From: Candidatus Aerophobota bacterium | GTDB lineage: Bacteria; Aerophobota; Aerophobia; Aerophobales; B3-G15 | Assembly (NCBI GenBank): GCA_021163905.1 | Contig: JAGGTG010000231.1 | Span: forward strand, 1 to 12,172 | Reading direction: 5' to 3' | Length of the DNA: 12,172 bases | Shown: positions 1-7,676 of the stretch, piece after piece | Layout: each line of letters begins with the position of its first letter | How positions within the stretch are numbered: the stretch's first letter is position 1 | Program-made: the position numbers and the translations under genes | The notes under the pieces: generated by a model | The model's input: only the letters and a program-made list of their open reading frames with translations | What the model was told of the DNA's origin: nothing | Databases searched by the model: none

Positions 1-669
1 ATTTTTAATAAAAGGTAAAAACTGTTTAATTTTATCCAAAAATAAAGAAAGATCTGTTTTGGAAAGAAAATACAAAATCTCCAGATTATCAAGAAGAATA
101 TCAAGAAAATAAGAAGGGGATATGAGTTGTCGTGTTTCTAAAAAAAGTGATGTAGCATTATCCTGCAAAGAAAAAGGGAAATGTTCAATATTCAGGTTAA
201 CTCCTATTCCCAGGATAGAGAATTTTAACTTTCCTCCTTTTATTTTAATTTTACACATAACTCCTGCTATTTTCTTGTTTTTTACCATAACATCATTTGG
301 CCAACTAATCTGGACAGGACAGGAAGGATAGATCCTTTCAATAGTCTGCTTAATGGCTATAGCTCCCATAACCGGGTAAAAAGAGAGTAAATTCAAAGGA
401 CAGGTTGGATGAAGAATAAGAGAAAACCAGAGTCCTCCTGGAGGAGAAAACCACTTTCTTCCCATACGGCCCTCTCCACTGATCTGCTCATCGGCGAGAA
501 TTAAGGTTCCTTCTTTCCCGTCTCTTTCAGCAAGGGAAATAGCTACTTTATTAGTAGATTCCACAACAGAAAAGTGGTACATCACTTTACCAAGAAGTCT
601 AAAATTATTTTCATTTATCTGAAGTTCTCCGTTTTCTAAATATCCACCGTAGATTTTTTTAAACTCCAT
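1..669 (-). CDS. birA: Biotin-protein ligase (class I, no HTH), 3' end cut by window
   Basis: Biotin-[acetyl-CoA-carboxylase] ligase makes biotinyl-5'-AMP and transfers biotin to a lysine of carboxylase carrier proteins in the cytosol. The frame is open from an ATG at 669 to base 1 (223 residues), so the C-terminal part lies outside the window. Seen in the sequence: ESTN at residues 37-40, a glycine/arginine loop GEGRMGRKW at 65-73, WPNDV at 123-127, KKIAGV at 132-137 with the presumed catalytic Lys133, and GIGVNLN at 154-160. Only about 25 residues precede the catalytic domain, so there is no DNA-binding repressor domain; it should be a pure ligase. Some consensus positions differ: Glu66 replaces the first Arg of GRGR, and Ser replaces the usual Lys before WPND. 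AAAAGG lies 7 bases before the ATG. It sits 19 bases after ribF as the most distal gene seen in the proS-nusA-infB unit. Confidence 0.9.
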   Translation of the reverse strand, partial: MEFKKIYGGYLENGELQINENNFRLLGKVMYHFSVVESTNKVAISLAERDGKEGTLILADEQISGEGRMGRKWFSPPGGLWFSLILHPTCPLNLLSFYPVMGAIAIKQTIERIYPSCPVQISWPNDVMVKNKKIAGVMCKIKIKGGKLKFSILGIGVNLNIEHFPFSLQDNATSLFLETRQLISPSYFLDILLDNLEILYFLSKTDLSLFLDKIKQFLPFIKN

Positions 670-688
670 AAATAAACCTTTTAAAAAT

Positions 689-1630
689 CTACTTAATTTT
701 GTTATATTCTAAAAGGCCGGACCTTTCCAGGATTCTCTCTGCCACATCCTTGTCTTTCTTAAGCTGATTTGAAAGGGCAACAGAGGAGGGGAAAACCTGA
801 ATATCTCTTATTCTCCTGATAAGCTCTACACTCAAAGTTCTTCCATACAACTCACCGGTAAAATCTATAATATGAGCCTCAACTCCCGGAGTGAAATCTC
901 CAAAAGTAGGCCTTCCTCCAATATTCACCAGAGTTTTATAAATCCTTCCCTCTATTTTAGTAAATCCTGCATAAACACCGCTGCAGGGAAGTAGCTTCTG
1001 TGGTTGAGGCTGAAGATTAGCAGTGGGATAACCGATCTTCTTGCCATTCCCCCTTCCAGCAATTACCTTTCCTACAACAGTTGGGAAACGTCCCATTCCC
1101 TGGATAACCATTTTTATTTTTCCCTCACTTAGCCATTTTCTTAAAAGAGAGCTGCTTATCTTTTCTCCGTTTAATTTAACAGAGGGAATAATCTTTAATC
1201 TATAGCCAAATTTATGTTGATTCTTACTTAAAAATTCTACATTTCCCTCTCTTTTGTATCCAAAGGTAAATTCCTCTCCTACCAAAATTTCTCTGATATT
1301 GAAAATATTGCTTAGTTTTTGTAAAAACTGATGTGGATGAAGGGTTGAGAATGAATAATCAAAGGTAAAAACTTGAACTATCTCAACTCCAAGAGAAGAC
1401 AAAATCTCCCTCTTTTCCTCCCAGCTTGTTAAAAGTTTCACCGGCTTACCGGAAAATAACTCAGAAGGGTGGTGGTCAAAGGTAACAACACAACTTCTAA
1501 CACCACTTGACCTTGCTTTTTTTACAACCTCACCTATTATCCTGCGATGACCAAGATGTATACCATCAAAAAAACCTATTGTCAAAAAAACATCCAGCGG
1601 TTCACCATTAAAATCTTTTCTAATTATCAT
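689..1630 (-). CDS. ribF: Bifunctional riboflavin kinase / FAD synthetase
   Basis: Phosphorylates riboflavin to FMN (C-terminal domain) and adenylates FMN to FAD (N-terminal nucleotidyltransferase domain), in the cytosol. The 313 residues match the usual family length. In the N-terminal domain the nucleotide-binding motif GFFDGIHLGH is at 19-28, TFDHHP at 50-55, VGEEFTFGYKREG at 117-129 and ISSSLLR at 158-164. In the kinase domain GYPTAN is at 200-205, NIGGRPTFG at 236-244, and the presumed catalytic Glu251 precedes a histidine in the conserved EAHIIDF. The ATG lies 15 bases after the truB stop with no clear Shine-Dalgarno sequence, so translational coupling to truB is likely. The truB-ribF pair is a common arrangement in bacteria. 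The enzyme supplies the FAD that the Etf and acyl-CoA dehydrogenase products encoded upstream would need, although they belong to another transcription unit. Confidence 0.97.
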   Translation of the reverse strand: MIIRKDFNGEPLDVFLTIGFFDGIHLGHRRIIGEVVKKARSSGVRSCVVTFDHHPSELFSGKPVKLLTSWEEKREILSSLGVEIVQVFTFDYSFSTLHPHQFLQKLSNIFNIREILVGEEFTFGYKREGNVEFLSKNQHKFGYRLKIIPSVKLNGEKISSSLLRKWLSEGKIKMVIQGMGRFPTVVGKVIAGRGNGKKIGYPTANLQPQPQKLLPCSGVYAGFTKIEGRIYKTLVNIGGRPTFGDFTPGVEAHIIDFTGELYGRTLSVELIRRIRDIQVFPSSVALSNQLKKDKDVAERILERSGLLEYNKIK

Positions 1631-1645
1631 TTGAAAAAATTATTC

Positions 1646-2584
1646 TTAGTTAATAAGAACTCTAAGATATTTAAATCCCACACGATCTTTTACAAAATAA
1701 AATCCATTTTGAAGGCTAACACCTATTGCTAAAAGATCTCCTTTCTTTGAACAGATCCTCACCCTGTCACCTTTCTCCATGGTAGATGGAATTGTTGATA
1801 GATGGGCAAAATACAAAGGCCTTCCCCATTTTACTAACTTCTCCGTACCCTCTTTTACCACCACCTTGGGAAAATGAGGTAAACTCTCGCTCAGAGGATA
1901 AATAATCTCGTCTAACCTTTTTTTATCAGTTATATCAATATTTTCAATTTCTTCCAGATCCTTAGCTTTCTCCAGTGAAAAAGGGCCAATTTTGGTTCTA
2001 CAGAGAAAGGACTGGTAAGCACCAAAACTTGATGCCTCTCCAATATCTTTGCATAAGCTTCTAATATAGGTACCCTTAGAACATGAAACTTCAAATTCAA
2101 CCTCAGGGTGCACCCCTGGAGAAAAACCCAGCAATTTAAGTTTGTATATTTGAACTTCTCTTGACGAAAGCTTCACTTTAACCCCTTCCCTTGCCAGATC
2201 ATAAAGGCGCCTTCCCTGCCAGTGAATAGCAGAATATACAGGAGGAACCTGAAGTATTTTACCCTGAAATTTGTGAAAAATACCCTCTACCTTCTCTTTT
2301 GTAAGAGAAGAGGCATTTTTTTCCTGTATGATTTCCCCTTCCTTATCAAAAGTACTTGTAACAACACCAAATACCATTTTACCTCGATAGGTCTTATCCA
2401 GCTCCTGAAGAAAAGGAGTGAGTTTAGTTGCCTTACCAATGCATACCACCAGCAACCCTACAGCGGCAGGATCTAAAGTTCCAGCATGTCCTATTTTATC
2501 TATTCTTAAGCACTTTTTTACTCTTTTAACAACTTCGTAAGAGGTTATCCCCTCAGGCTTATTTATTAAAAGTACACCATCCAT
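1646..2584 (-). CDS. truB: tRNA pseudouridine(55) synthase
   Basis: Converts U55 to pseudouridine in the T-loop of tRNAs. The 312-residue protein opens with the typical LLINKPEGITS segment (5-15). The catalytic motif GHAGTLDP is at 32-39, with Asp38 as the expected nucleophile. A second conserved stretch around 121-130 (LYDLAREG) and GTYIRSLCKDIG are also present. The C-terminal segment from about residue 235 (VKWGRP, GDRVRICSKKGDLLAIG) looks like the PUA-type RNA-binding domain. The ATG is 14 bases after the ylxP stop with only a weak purine stretch upstream, and the next gene, ribF, follows 15 bases later. In Bacillus-type genomes rbfA normally lies just upstream of truB; here ylxP is directly upstream instead. 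Confidence 0.97.
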   Translation of the reverse strand: MDGVLLINKPEGITSYEVVKRVKKCLRIDKIGHAGTLDPAAVGLLVVCIGKATKLTPFLQELDKTYRGKMVFGVVTSTFDKEGEIIQEKNASSLTKEKVEGIFHKFQGKILQVPPVYSAIHWQGRRLYDLAREGVKVKLSSREVQIYKLKLLGFSPGVHPEVEFEVSCSKGTYIRSLCKDIGEASSFGAYQSFLCRTKIGPFSLEKAKDLEEIENIDITDKKRLDEIIYPLSESLPHFPKVVVKEGTEKLVKWGRPLYFAHLSTIPSTMEKGDRVRICSKKGDLLAIGVSLQNGFYFVKDRVGFKYLRVLIN

Positions 2585-2598
2585 CAGTTTATCTTTTG

Positions 2599-2880
2599 CT
2601 AAAGAATTTCTTTTCTGGAATCAATTACAAAAATCTCCCTCTCTTTTTTTATAAATTCCAGGATTTTATCCAGAACTTTATTGGAGTAACTTGTATCTGA
2701 GGATAAAAAAGCTATTCCAAGGTGGGTTCTCTGCCACAGATCATAATCACCCACTTCAGCTATAGAAACATTAAAATTGTTACGGATACGTGATATAAGA
2801 CTCTTTATCACTCTACGTTTATCTTTTAGAGAATTACAGGAAAAAAGACGAATATCTACTTCTAAAACACCGATTATCAT
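2599..2880 (-). CDS. ylxP: YlxP-like DUF503 family protein
   Basis: A 93-residue protein of the DUF503/YlxP family, usually encoded beside infB in Firmicutes and relatives. Its biochemical role is not firmly established; the genomic position suggests ribosome or translation-related work. Recognisable features are the start MIIGVLEVDIRLF, the basic SLKDKRRVIKSL segment (17-28) and AEVGDYDLWQ (41-50), all typical of the family. The ATG agrees with the N-terminus of homologues as I recall them. No Shine-Dalgarno sequence is visible within 15 bases upstream, which is unusual in this window given the 65-base gap after infB. It is followed 14 bases later by truB, with no rbfA between. Confidence 0.9.
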   Translation of the reverse strand: MIIGVLEVDIRLFSCNSLKDKRRVIKSLISRIRNNFNVSIAEVGDYDLWQRTHLGIAFLSSDTSYSNKVLDKILEFIKKEREIFVIDSRKEIL

Positions 2881-2945
2881 TATAGTAATTAAGTATCCGG
2901 GACTCTTACAGGACTTACTTTAAATGCCCAACAGGCTTCTTTAAA
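2881..2945 (-). other. infB-ylxP intergenic gap with possible hairpins
   Basis: This is the only sizeable gap inside the translation operon (65 bases). Read on the minus strand, two copies of the self-complementary TTTAAA flank a small GCC/GGC stem with a TGTTG loop. Further on, TAAGTCC can pair with GGATACTTA (two bulged bases) just before the ylxP ATG. There is no T-run for a terminator and no convincing -35/-10 pair. It may be a processing or translation-control element, or simply spacer. Confidence 0.3.
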
Positions 2946-4619
2946 TTATCTGATCCTTCTTTGCTGATAAACCTCAATCAGGTCACCTTTTCTAATATCC
3001 TCAATTCCATCGATCTTGACACCGCATTCCAACCCCATAGAAACTTCACTAACATCACGATCAAATCTTCTTAAACTTGTAATTGTACCTTCTCCAATAA
3101 GTTGTTCATCCCTCATTACCTTAACCTTTGCCCCTCGGATTACCTTTCCCTCCATCACATAGCATCCGGCTACCAGACCAACATGAGAAATTTTGAAAGT
3201 ATCCCTCACCTCAAGTCTGGATACAATCTCTTCAGTATAAACTGGTTCAAGCATACCCTTTAAAGCCAGCTTGATATCATCAATAATGTCATATATAATC
3301 TGGTATTCTCTTATTTCCACCTGTTCTTGAGTGGCCAATGCCTGAATCTCCTGTGGGACATCAACATTAAAACCCAATATTATAGCTTTAGAAGTGGAGG
3401 CAAGTAAAATATCTGATTTTTTTACTTCTCCTACTCCCTGGGATACTATCTCCACCTTTACATTTTCATCTCCCATATCAGATAAAACATCAGCAACAGC
3501 CTTTAAGGAGCCCTGACTCTCAGCCTTTAAGATAAGATTTAAGGTTTTTGTCTCCTTCTCGGTACTGCTAAAAATACTCTCAAGGGTAACTTTTTCTCTT
3601 CTCCGCAAGCTTTGTTTCCTTGATTTTTCCCTTGCTTCCTCTGCCATTCTCCTTGCTGTCCGCTCATTTTTAGCTCTGGTAAAAATCTGCCCCGGCTGAG
3701 AAACATTGGAAAGGCCCAATACCTGAACAGGAGTTGAGGGACCAGCTTCCTTTAAGTTTTCCCCCTTCCAGTTAATAAGAGCCCGTACCCTTCCATAAAC
3801 TTCTCCTCCTACAATAACATCACCAACTCTAAGGGTTCCCTGTTTTACAATCAAGGTGGAAAGAGGGCCTTTCTTTCGATCTATTTCACTTTCAACAACA
3901 ACAGCTCTTAACTCTCCATCAGGATCAGCGGATAGTTCCATTATTTCAGCCTGCAAAAGGATCATCTCCAGAAGCTCATCAATTCCCTTTCTTTTAAGTG
4001 CAGAAACCTCCACGCAAATAGTATCACCCCCCCATTCCTCAGGAGTTAAATCATACCTGGTTAGCTGACGTTTAACCCTTTCCGGATTTGCATCTTCTTT
4101 ATCTATTTTGTTTATTGCTACCAAAATGGGAACATTTGCTGCTCTCGCATGGCTTATAGCCTCCTCAGTTTGAGGCATAACACCATCATCTGCCGCTATA
4201 ACCAGAACGGCAATATCTGTAACACGAGCTCCCTGGGCTCTCATAGCTGTAAAAGCCTCATGCCCTGGTGTATCGATAAACACTATCCTTTTCCCCTGAA
4301 AATAAATCTCAGAAGCTCCAATCCTCTGAGTAATTCCGCCAATCTCCTCCTTAGCAACTTGAGTATTCCTGATAGCATCAAGCAGGGTAGTTTTCCCATG
4401 ATCAACATGTCCAAGAAAGGTAACAATTGGATCCCTCGGGGGAAATTTTTGTTCCGAAGGTTTTGGAGCTTCCTCTTTCAAAAGCTGCTCAATCTCTTCT
4501 ACTTCTCGAGGAGAAAGACCGCTAAGAGAGGTCTTTTTCTCTATTCCCCACTCAGATAAAACTTCAAGTAATCTTTTTGTAGATATTTTAAGTTTTCTTG
4601 CCAACTGATAAACTCGCAA
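2946..4619 (-). CDS. infB: Translation initiation factor IF-2 (short form)
   Basis: GTPase that brings fMet-tRNA to the 30S subunit and promotes subunit joining. A single IF2_N-type helical domain (about 1-50) is followed by only a short linker and then the G domain: GHVDHGKT at 70-77, the switch region GGITQRIGA at 94-102, DTPGH at 116-120 with the catalytic-type His120, and NKID at 170-173. The beta-barrel, C1 and C2 domains follow, ending with the tRNA-binding C2 motif VGLVAGCYV. At 557 residues it is much shorter than E. coli or B. subtilis IF-2 and close to the Thermus form, because the long charged N-terminal region is missing. The start is TTG at 4619, supported by a full AGGAGG five bases upstream and by the typical MRVYQLA N-terminus; no in-frame ATG would keep this domain. 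It lies 19 bases after nusA, with no ylxR or ylxQ between. Confidence 0.98.
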   Translation of the reverse strand: MRVYQLARKLKISTKRLLEVLSEWGIEKKTSLSGLSPREVEEIEQLLKEEAPKPSEQKFPPRDPIVTFLGHVDHGKTTLLDAIRNTQVAKEEIGGITQRIGASEIYFQGKRIVFIDTPGHEAFTAMRAQGARVTDIAVLVIAADDGVMPQTEEAISHARAANVPILVAINKIDKEDANPERVKRQLTRYDLTPEEWGGDTICVEVSALKRKGIDELLEMILLQAEIMELSADPDGELRAVVVESEIDRKKGPLSTLIVKQGTLRVGDVIVGGEVYGRVRALINWKGENLKEAGPSTPVQVLGLSNVSQPGQIFTRAKNERTARRMAEEAREKSRKQSLRRREKVTLESIFSSTEKETKTLNLILKAESQGSLKAVADVLSDMGDENVKVEIVSQGVGEVKKSDILLASTSKAIILGFNVDVPQEIQALATQEQVEIREYQIIYDIIDDIKLALKGMLEPVYTEEIVSRLEVRDTFKISHVGLVAGCYVMEGKVIRGAKVKVMRDEQLIGEGTITSLRRFDRDVSEVSMGLECGVKIDGIEDIRKGDLIEVYQQRRIR

Positions 4620-4624
4620 ATTTT

Positions 4625-4630
4625 CCTCCT
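4625..4630 (-). promoter_or_regulatory. Ribosome binding site deciding the TTG start of infB
   Basis: A complete AGGAGG lies five bases upstream of the TTG at 4619 on the minus strand. It is among the strongest Shine-Dalgarno sequences in the window and supports the non-ATG start of infB. Confidence 0.85.
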
Positions 4631-4638
4631 GAACTATT

Positions 4639-5868
4639 TCATTTTTCCATTAATTCCTTTGCTCTTTTAAATATTTTTTCTGCCATTTTAGGACCAATAC
4701 CTTCAATTCTGGCAAGATTATTTACACCACCTCTTAATATATCCTTCAATGTCAAAAAACCACTTTCTCTCAGAGAAACTAAAGTCTTCTCTCCTACCCC
4801 GGGTATACTCCTGAGAAAAGCTGATTCCCTTTCTATTTGACCAACAGAGCGAATATCTATCTGCCATCCAGTAAGTTTTGCCGCTAACTTTACATTTTCT
4901 CCATTAGCCCCAATTGCCAGAGATAACTGCTCATCTTTTACTATAACCTTTGCTTCTTTTTTATCTGGATCCACCTTAACCTGATATATCTCGGCTGGTT
5001 TTAAAGCATTTTTTATGAACTCAGCCGGATCACTGCTATATTTGATTATATCAACCTTTTCAGGGCCTATTTCCCTTAAAATAGCTTTTATCCTGGAACC
5101 ACGTAAGCCAACACATGCTCCAACGGGATCAATCCTCTCATCTCTGGACTCCACCACAACTTTGGCTCTTTTCCCTGGTTCCCTTTTAATCTGTCTTATC
5201 TTTACTATTCCCTCTTCAATTTCCGGTACCTCCATTTCAAATAAGCGTCGCAGGAAATTGGGATGAGTCTGTGAGAGAACAATATGAGGTCCTTTTGGTT
5301 CTCTGGTCACCCTCATAACATAGACAAGAACCCTCTCTCCCTGTTTATATCCTCTACTGGGGAGGGTTTCCCTTTCCGGAATAATCCCCTCAAGCTTCCC
5401 AAGATCTACCAGGATAAACTTATCAGTTCGGTATCTAACAGTCCCGCTTATAAGGGATCCTTCCTTTTTCTTAAACTCCTCATAAAGTTTATCCTTCTCT
5501 CTTTCCACTATTTGCTGCATCATAACGTATTTTCCAGTGCTGGCAGCTATTCGGCTAAAATCCAGAGGATTAACCTCCACTTCAACCTCATCGTTAATTT
5601 TAACATCGGGATTTATTTTAAGAGCATCTTCCATAGAAATCTCTACAGCGGGATTCTTCACGTTCTTTACCACCAGCTTTTTAACAAACACTTTTAGCTG
5701 ATCTTTTTTCTCATCTAAAACCACCTGCAGGTCCCTGGGGGGACGGGAGTATTTTTTCTTATAAGCAGAAAAAAGTGCCTCTCTAATCCCCTCAAGTAAA
5801 GTACTCTGAGAAATACCTCTTTCCCGCTGTATAGATTCAAGTACCGAAATTAGCTCTTTACTCTCCAT
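4639..5868 (-). CDS. nusA: Transcription termination/antitermination factor NusA
   Basis: Binds RNA polymerase and nascent RNA and modulates pausing, termination and antitermination. Domain order over 409 residues: RNA polymerase-binding N-terminal domain (about 1-125), S1 domain (about 136-200), KH1 with GLRGSRI at 254-260, KH2 with GANGENV at 320-326, and a C-terminal pair of helix-hairpin-helix motifs (IPGVG at 355-359, IEGIGPK at 388-394). It is longer than the minimal S1-KH-KH form but lacks the acidic repeats of enterobacterial NusA; the HhH tail takes that place. The ATG overlaps the end of proS by 11 bases, with GGAG ten bases upstream, so translation is probably coupled. rimP, the usual upstream neighbour, is not here. 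Confidence 0.98.
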   Translation of the reverse strand: MESKELISVLESIQRERGISQSTLLEGIREALFSAYKKKYSRPPRDLQVVLDEKKDQLKVFVKKLVVKNVKNPAVEISMEDALKINPDVKINDEVEVEVNPLDFSRIAASTGKYVMMQQIVEREKDKLYEEFKKKEGSLISGTVRYRTDKFILVDLGKLEGIIPERETLPSRGYKQGERVLVYVMRVTREPKGPHIVLSQTHPNFLRRLFEMEVPEIEEGIVKIRQIKREPGKRAKVVVESRDERIDPVGACVGLRGSRIKAILREIGPEKVDIIKYSSDPAEFIKNALKPAEIYQVKVDPDKKEAKVIVKDEQLSLAIGANGENVKLAAKLTGWQIDIRSVGQIERESAFLRSIPGVGEKTLVSLRESGFLTLKDILRGGVNNLARIEGIGPKMAEKIFKRAKELMEK

Positions 5869-7555
5869 CTTGAATTAACTCCATCAGTTTAGCTGTAAGA
5901 TCTTTTTTACTTGCCTTTATAATCTCACCGCTTCCACGTTTTTTTATCTCAATTTTACCTTCTTTTAAAAAGGTTCTGCCAACAATTACTTTAAAGGGAA
6001 TACCTACAAGATCAGAATCCTTAAATTTCACTCCTGCAGATACATCTCGATCATCCCACACTACCTCAATTGGGCTATCTTTCAGGTTAAGGTAAACTTC
6101 CCTGGAAAAATCAAAAACCTCATCACCTGCAGGTATAACCACACAATCAAAGGGAGCAACTTCTCTTGGCCAGATAATACCATCCTTATCGTTATTTTGT
6201 TCAATAATAGCTGCAGGTAAACGGGATATTCCAATTCCATAACATCCCATAATAAGTGGGTGTTTTTTTCCTTTTTGATCCAGAAAAAAAGCTCCTAATT
6301 TAGAAGAGTAACGATCACCCAACTTAAATAGGTGACCAATTTCTATACCTCTTTTTACCTTTAAGGAAGCTCCACACACAGGACATTCATCTCCGGGTAA
6401 AACATATCTTATATCTCCAATTATTTCCGGAGAAAAATCTCTCCCTGGATTAACGTTGATAAAATGGGTATCTTTTTTATTGGCGCCTGCCACAAAATTT
6501 CTCCCCTGCATCACAGCCTCATCAACTACCAAACACCAGTTATCAACACCTACAGGGCCAACAAAACCAACCTCAACTCCGATATTTTCATATATCAGCT
6601 CATCAGGGGCAAGATTTAATTCCTCCAACTTTACCAATTTCTTCAATTTATCCTCATTTACCTGATGATCACCCCTCACTACAACTCCTAAAAGTCCCCT
6701 TTCTGTTTGATACACAACTGTTTTTAAAATCTTAGCGAGGGGGATATTTAAAAAATTTGCCACCTCATCAACTGTCTTTACATCAGGAGTATTAACTTCC
6801 TCAAGAGCTTTTTCTCTTTCTTTGCTCTCCATTTTTACCCTGGATCTTGCCCTTTCCAGCTTAGCTGAATAACCACAGCTGTCACACTCTACAATTCTAT
6901 CCTCTCCATTGGGAGCTAAACTTATAAATTCATGAGAAACATCCCCTCCTATGGGTCCACTTTCTGCCTCTACCACCTTATAACTCAATCCACAACGGGA
7001 GAATATTCTCTCATATGCACTTTGCATTTCTTTATAGATCTTACCCATCTGTTCATCATCCTGACAGAAACTATAGGCATCTTTCATCCAGAACTCCCTG
7101 GATCGAATTACTCCTCCCCTTGGCCTTGGTTCATCTCTGAACTTAATTTGAATTTGATAAACAACAACGGGTAACTTCCTGTAGGAGGTCAAAATATCTC
7201 CTGCTAATCTGGTAATAAGTTCTTCATGAGTAGGAGAAAGAACAAACCAGCTTCCTTTTCGATCCTGAAATCTTAAAAGTTCCTGACCGTATTCATCCCA
7301 TCTACCTGTTTTTTTCCATAATTCAGCCGGTTGAACAAAGGGTAAAAGGAGTTGCTGTGCTCCGATCCTATCCATTTCCTCCTTTACTATAGATATAATC
7401 TTATTTAATACCCGATAACCTATTGGTAAAAAAGCGTAAAGGCCAGAGGCTACTGGCCTAACCAATCCAGCTTTTAACATAAGTTTGTGGCTTATAAGCT
7501 CTGTATCTGCAGGAACCTCTTTAGCGGTAAAAAATAAATATTTTGAAAGTCTCAC
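5858..7555 (-). CDS. proS: Prolyl-tRNA synthetase, bacterial type with editing domain
   Basis: Class II aminoacyl-tRNA synthetase charging tRNA-Pro. Residues 1-223 and 395-465 form the catalytic core. Motif 2 is FRDEPRPRGG...REFWMKDAYSF (139-163) and motif 3 is GCYGIGISRL (437-446). Between them (about 225-395) lies the inserted YbaK-like domain that deacylates mischarged Ala-tRNA-Pro (FLNIPLAKILKT, RGDHQVNEDKL, GRNFVAGAN), flanked by CDSC and CPVC cysteine pairs. The anticodon-binding domain covers about 468-565. The length of 565 is normal for this type. The start is GTG at 7555, with GGGAG seven bases upstream and the family-typical RLSKY N-terminus; the next ATG is 25 codons in and would cut the domain. 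It is the first gene of the unit, directly behind a promoter, and its 3' end overlaps nusA. There is no room for a T-box leader. Confidence 0.98.
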   Translation of the reverse strand: MRLSKYLFFTAKEVPADTELISHKLMLKAGLVRPVASGLYAFLPIGYRVLNKIISIVKEEMDRIGAQQLLLPFVQPAELWKKTGRWDEYGQELLRFQDRKGSWFVLSPTHEELITRLAGDILTSYRKLPVVVYQIQIKFRDEPRPRGGVIRSREFWMKDAYSFCQDDEQMGKIYKEMQSAYERIFSRCGLSYKVVEAESGPIGGDVSHEFISLAPNGEDRIVECDSCGYSAKLERARSRVKMESKEREKALEEVNTPDVKTVDEVANFLNIPLAKILKTVVYQTERGLLGVVVRGDHQVNEDKLKKLVKLEELNLAPDELIYENIGVEVGFVGPVGVDNWCLVVDEAVMQGRNFVAGANKKDTHFINVNPGRDFSPEIIGDIRYVLPGDECPVCGASLKVKRGIEIGHLFKLGDRYSSKLGAFFLDQKGKKHPLIMGCYGIGISRLPAAIIEQNNDKDGIIWPREVAPFDCVVIPAGDEVFDFSREVYLNLKDSPIEVVWDDRDVSAGVKFKDSDLVGIPFKVIVGRTFLKEGKIEIKKRGSGEIIKASKKDLTAKLMELIQDGE

Positions 7556-7574
7556 CTTTCTTCTCCCTTGTTAA

Positions 7575-7602
7575 ATAATATAATTTTAAAGGTGTATGTC
7601 AA
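7575..7602 (-). promoter_or_regulatory. Sigma70-like promoter for proS-nusA-infB unit
   Basis: Perfect -35 TTGACA (7597-7602), a 16-base spacer, and -10 TATTAT (7575-7580), one base off consensus, on the minus strand. The expected transcription start is near 7568, giving a leader of only about 13 bases in which the Shine-Dalgarno sequence is almost at the 5' end. It begins 14 bases downstream of the previous unit's terminator hairpin. Confidence 0.75.
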
Positions 7603-7615
7603 CACTTCCAATGAC

Positions 7616-7645
7616 AAAAAGGGAGGAGTTTATCTCCTCCCTTTT
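7616..7645 (-). terminator. Intrinsic terminator after endonuclease Q
   Basis: On the minus strand AAAAGGGAGGAG pairs perfectly with CTCCTCCCTTTT (12 bp) around a five-base loop, followed by a run of T residues. It lies about 30 bases after the endonuclease Q stop codon and closes the acd-etfB-etfA-endoQ unit. The mirrored A/T flanks could give weak termination on the other strand too. Confidence 0.9.
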
Positions 7646-7676
7646 ATCACACTCAATTCTTTTAAAAATTTTTAGG

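Noticed and set aside
2879..2884. A perfect TATAAT on the minus strand just before ylxP
   Set aside because: It overlaps the ylxP ATG, so a transcript from it would lack the start codon, and there is no acceptable -35 box 16-18 bases upstream.
4149..4559. A 136-codon plus-strand open frame inside infB
   Set aside because: It is antisense to the conserved G domain and N-terminus of IF-2, has no ribosome binding context and shows no recognisable protein; it is a shadow frame.
5284..5697. A 137-codon plus-strand open frame inside nusA
   Set aside because: It is antisense to the conserved S1 region of NusA and has no recognisable domain.
7660..7674. A/T palindrome after endonuclease Q as a second terminator
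   Set aside because: It has no GC stem; the 12-bp hairpin with a T-run at 7616-7645 explains termination.
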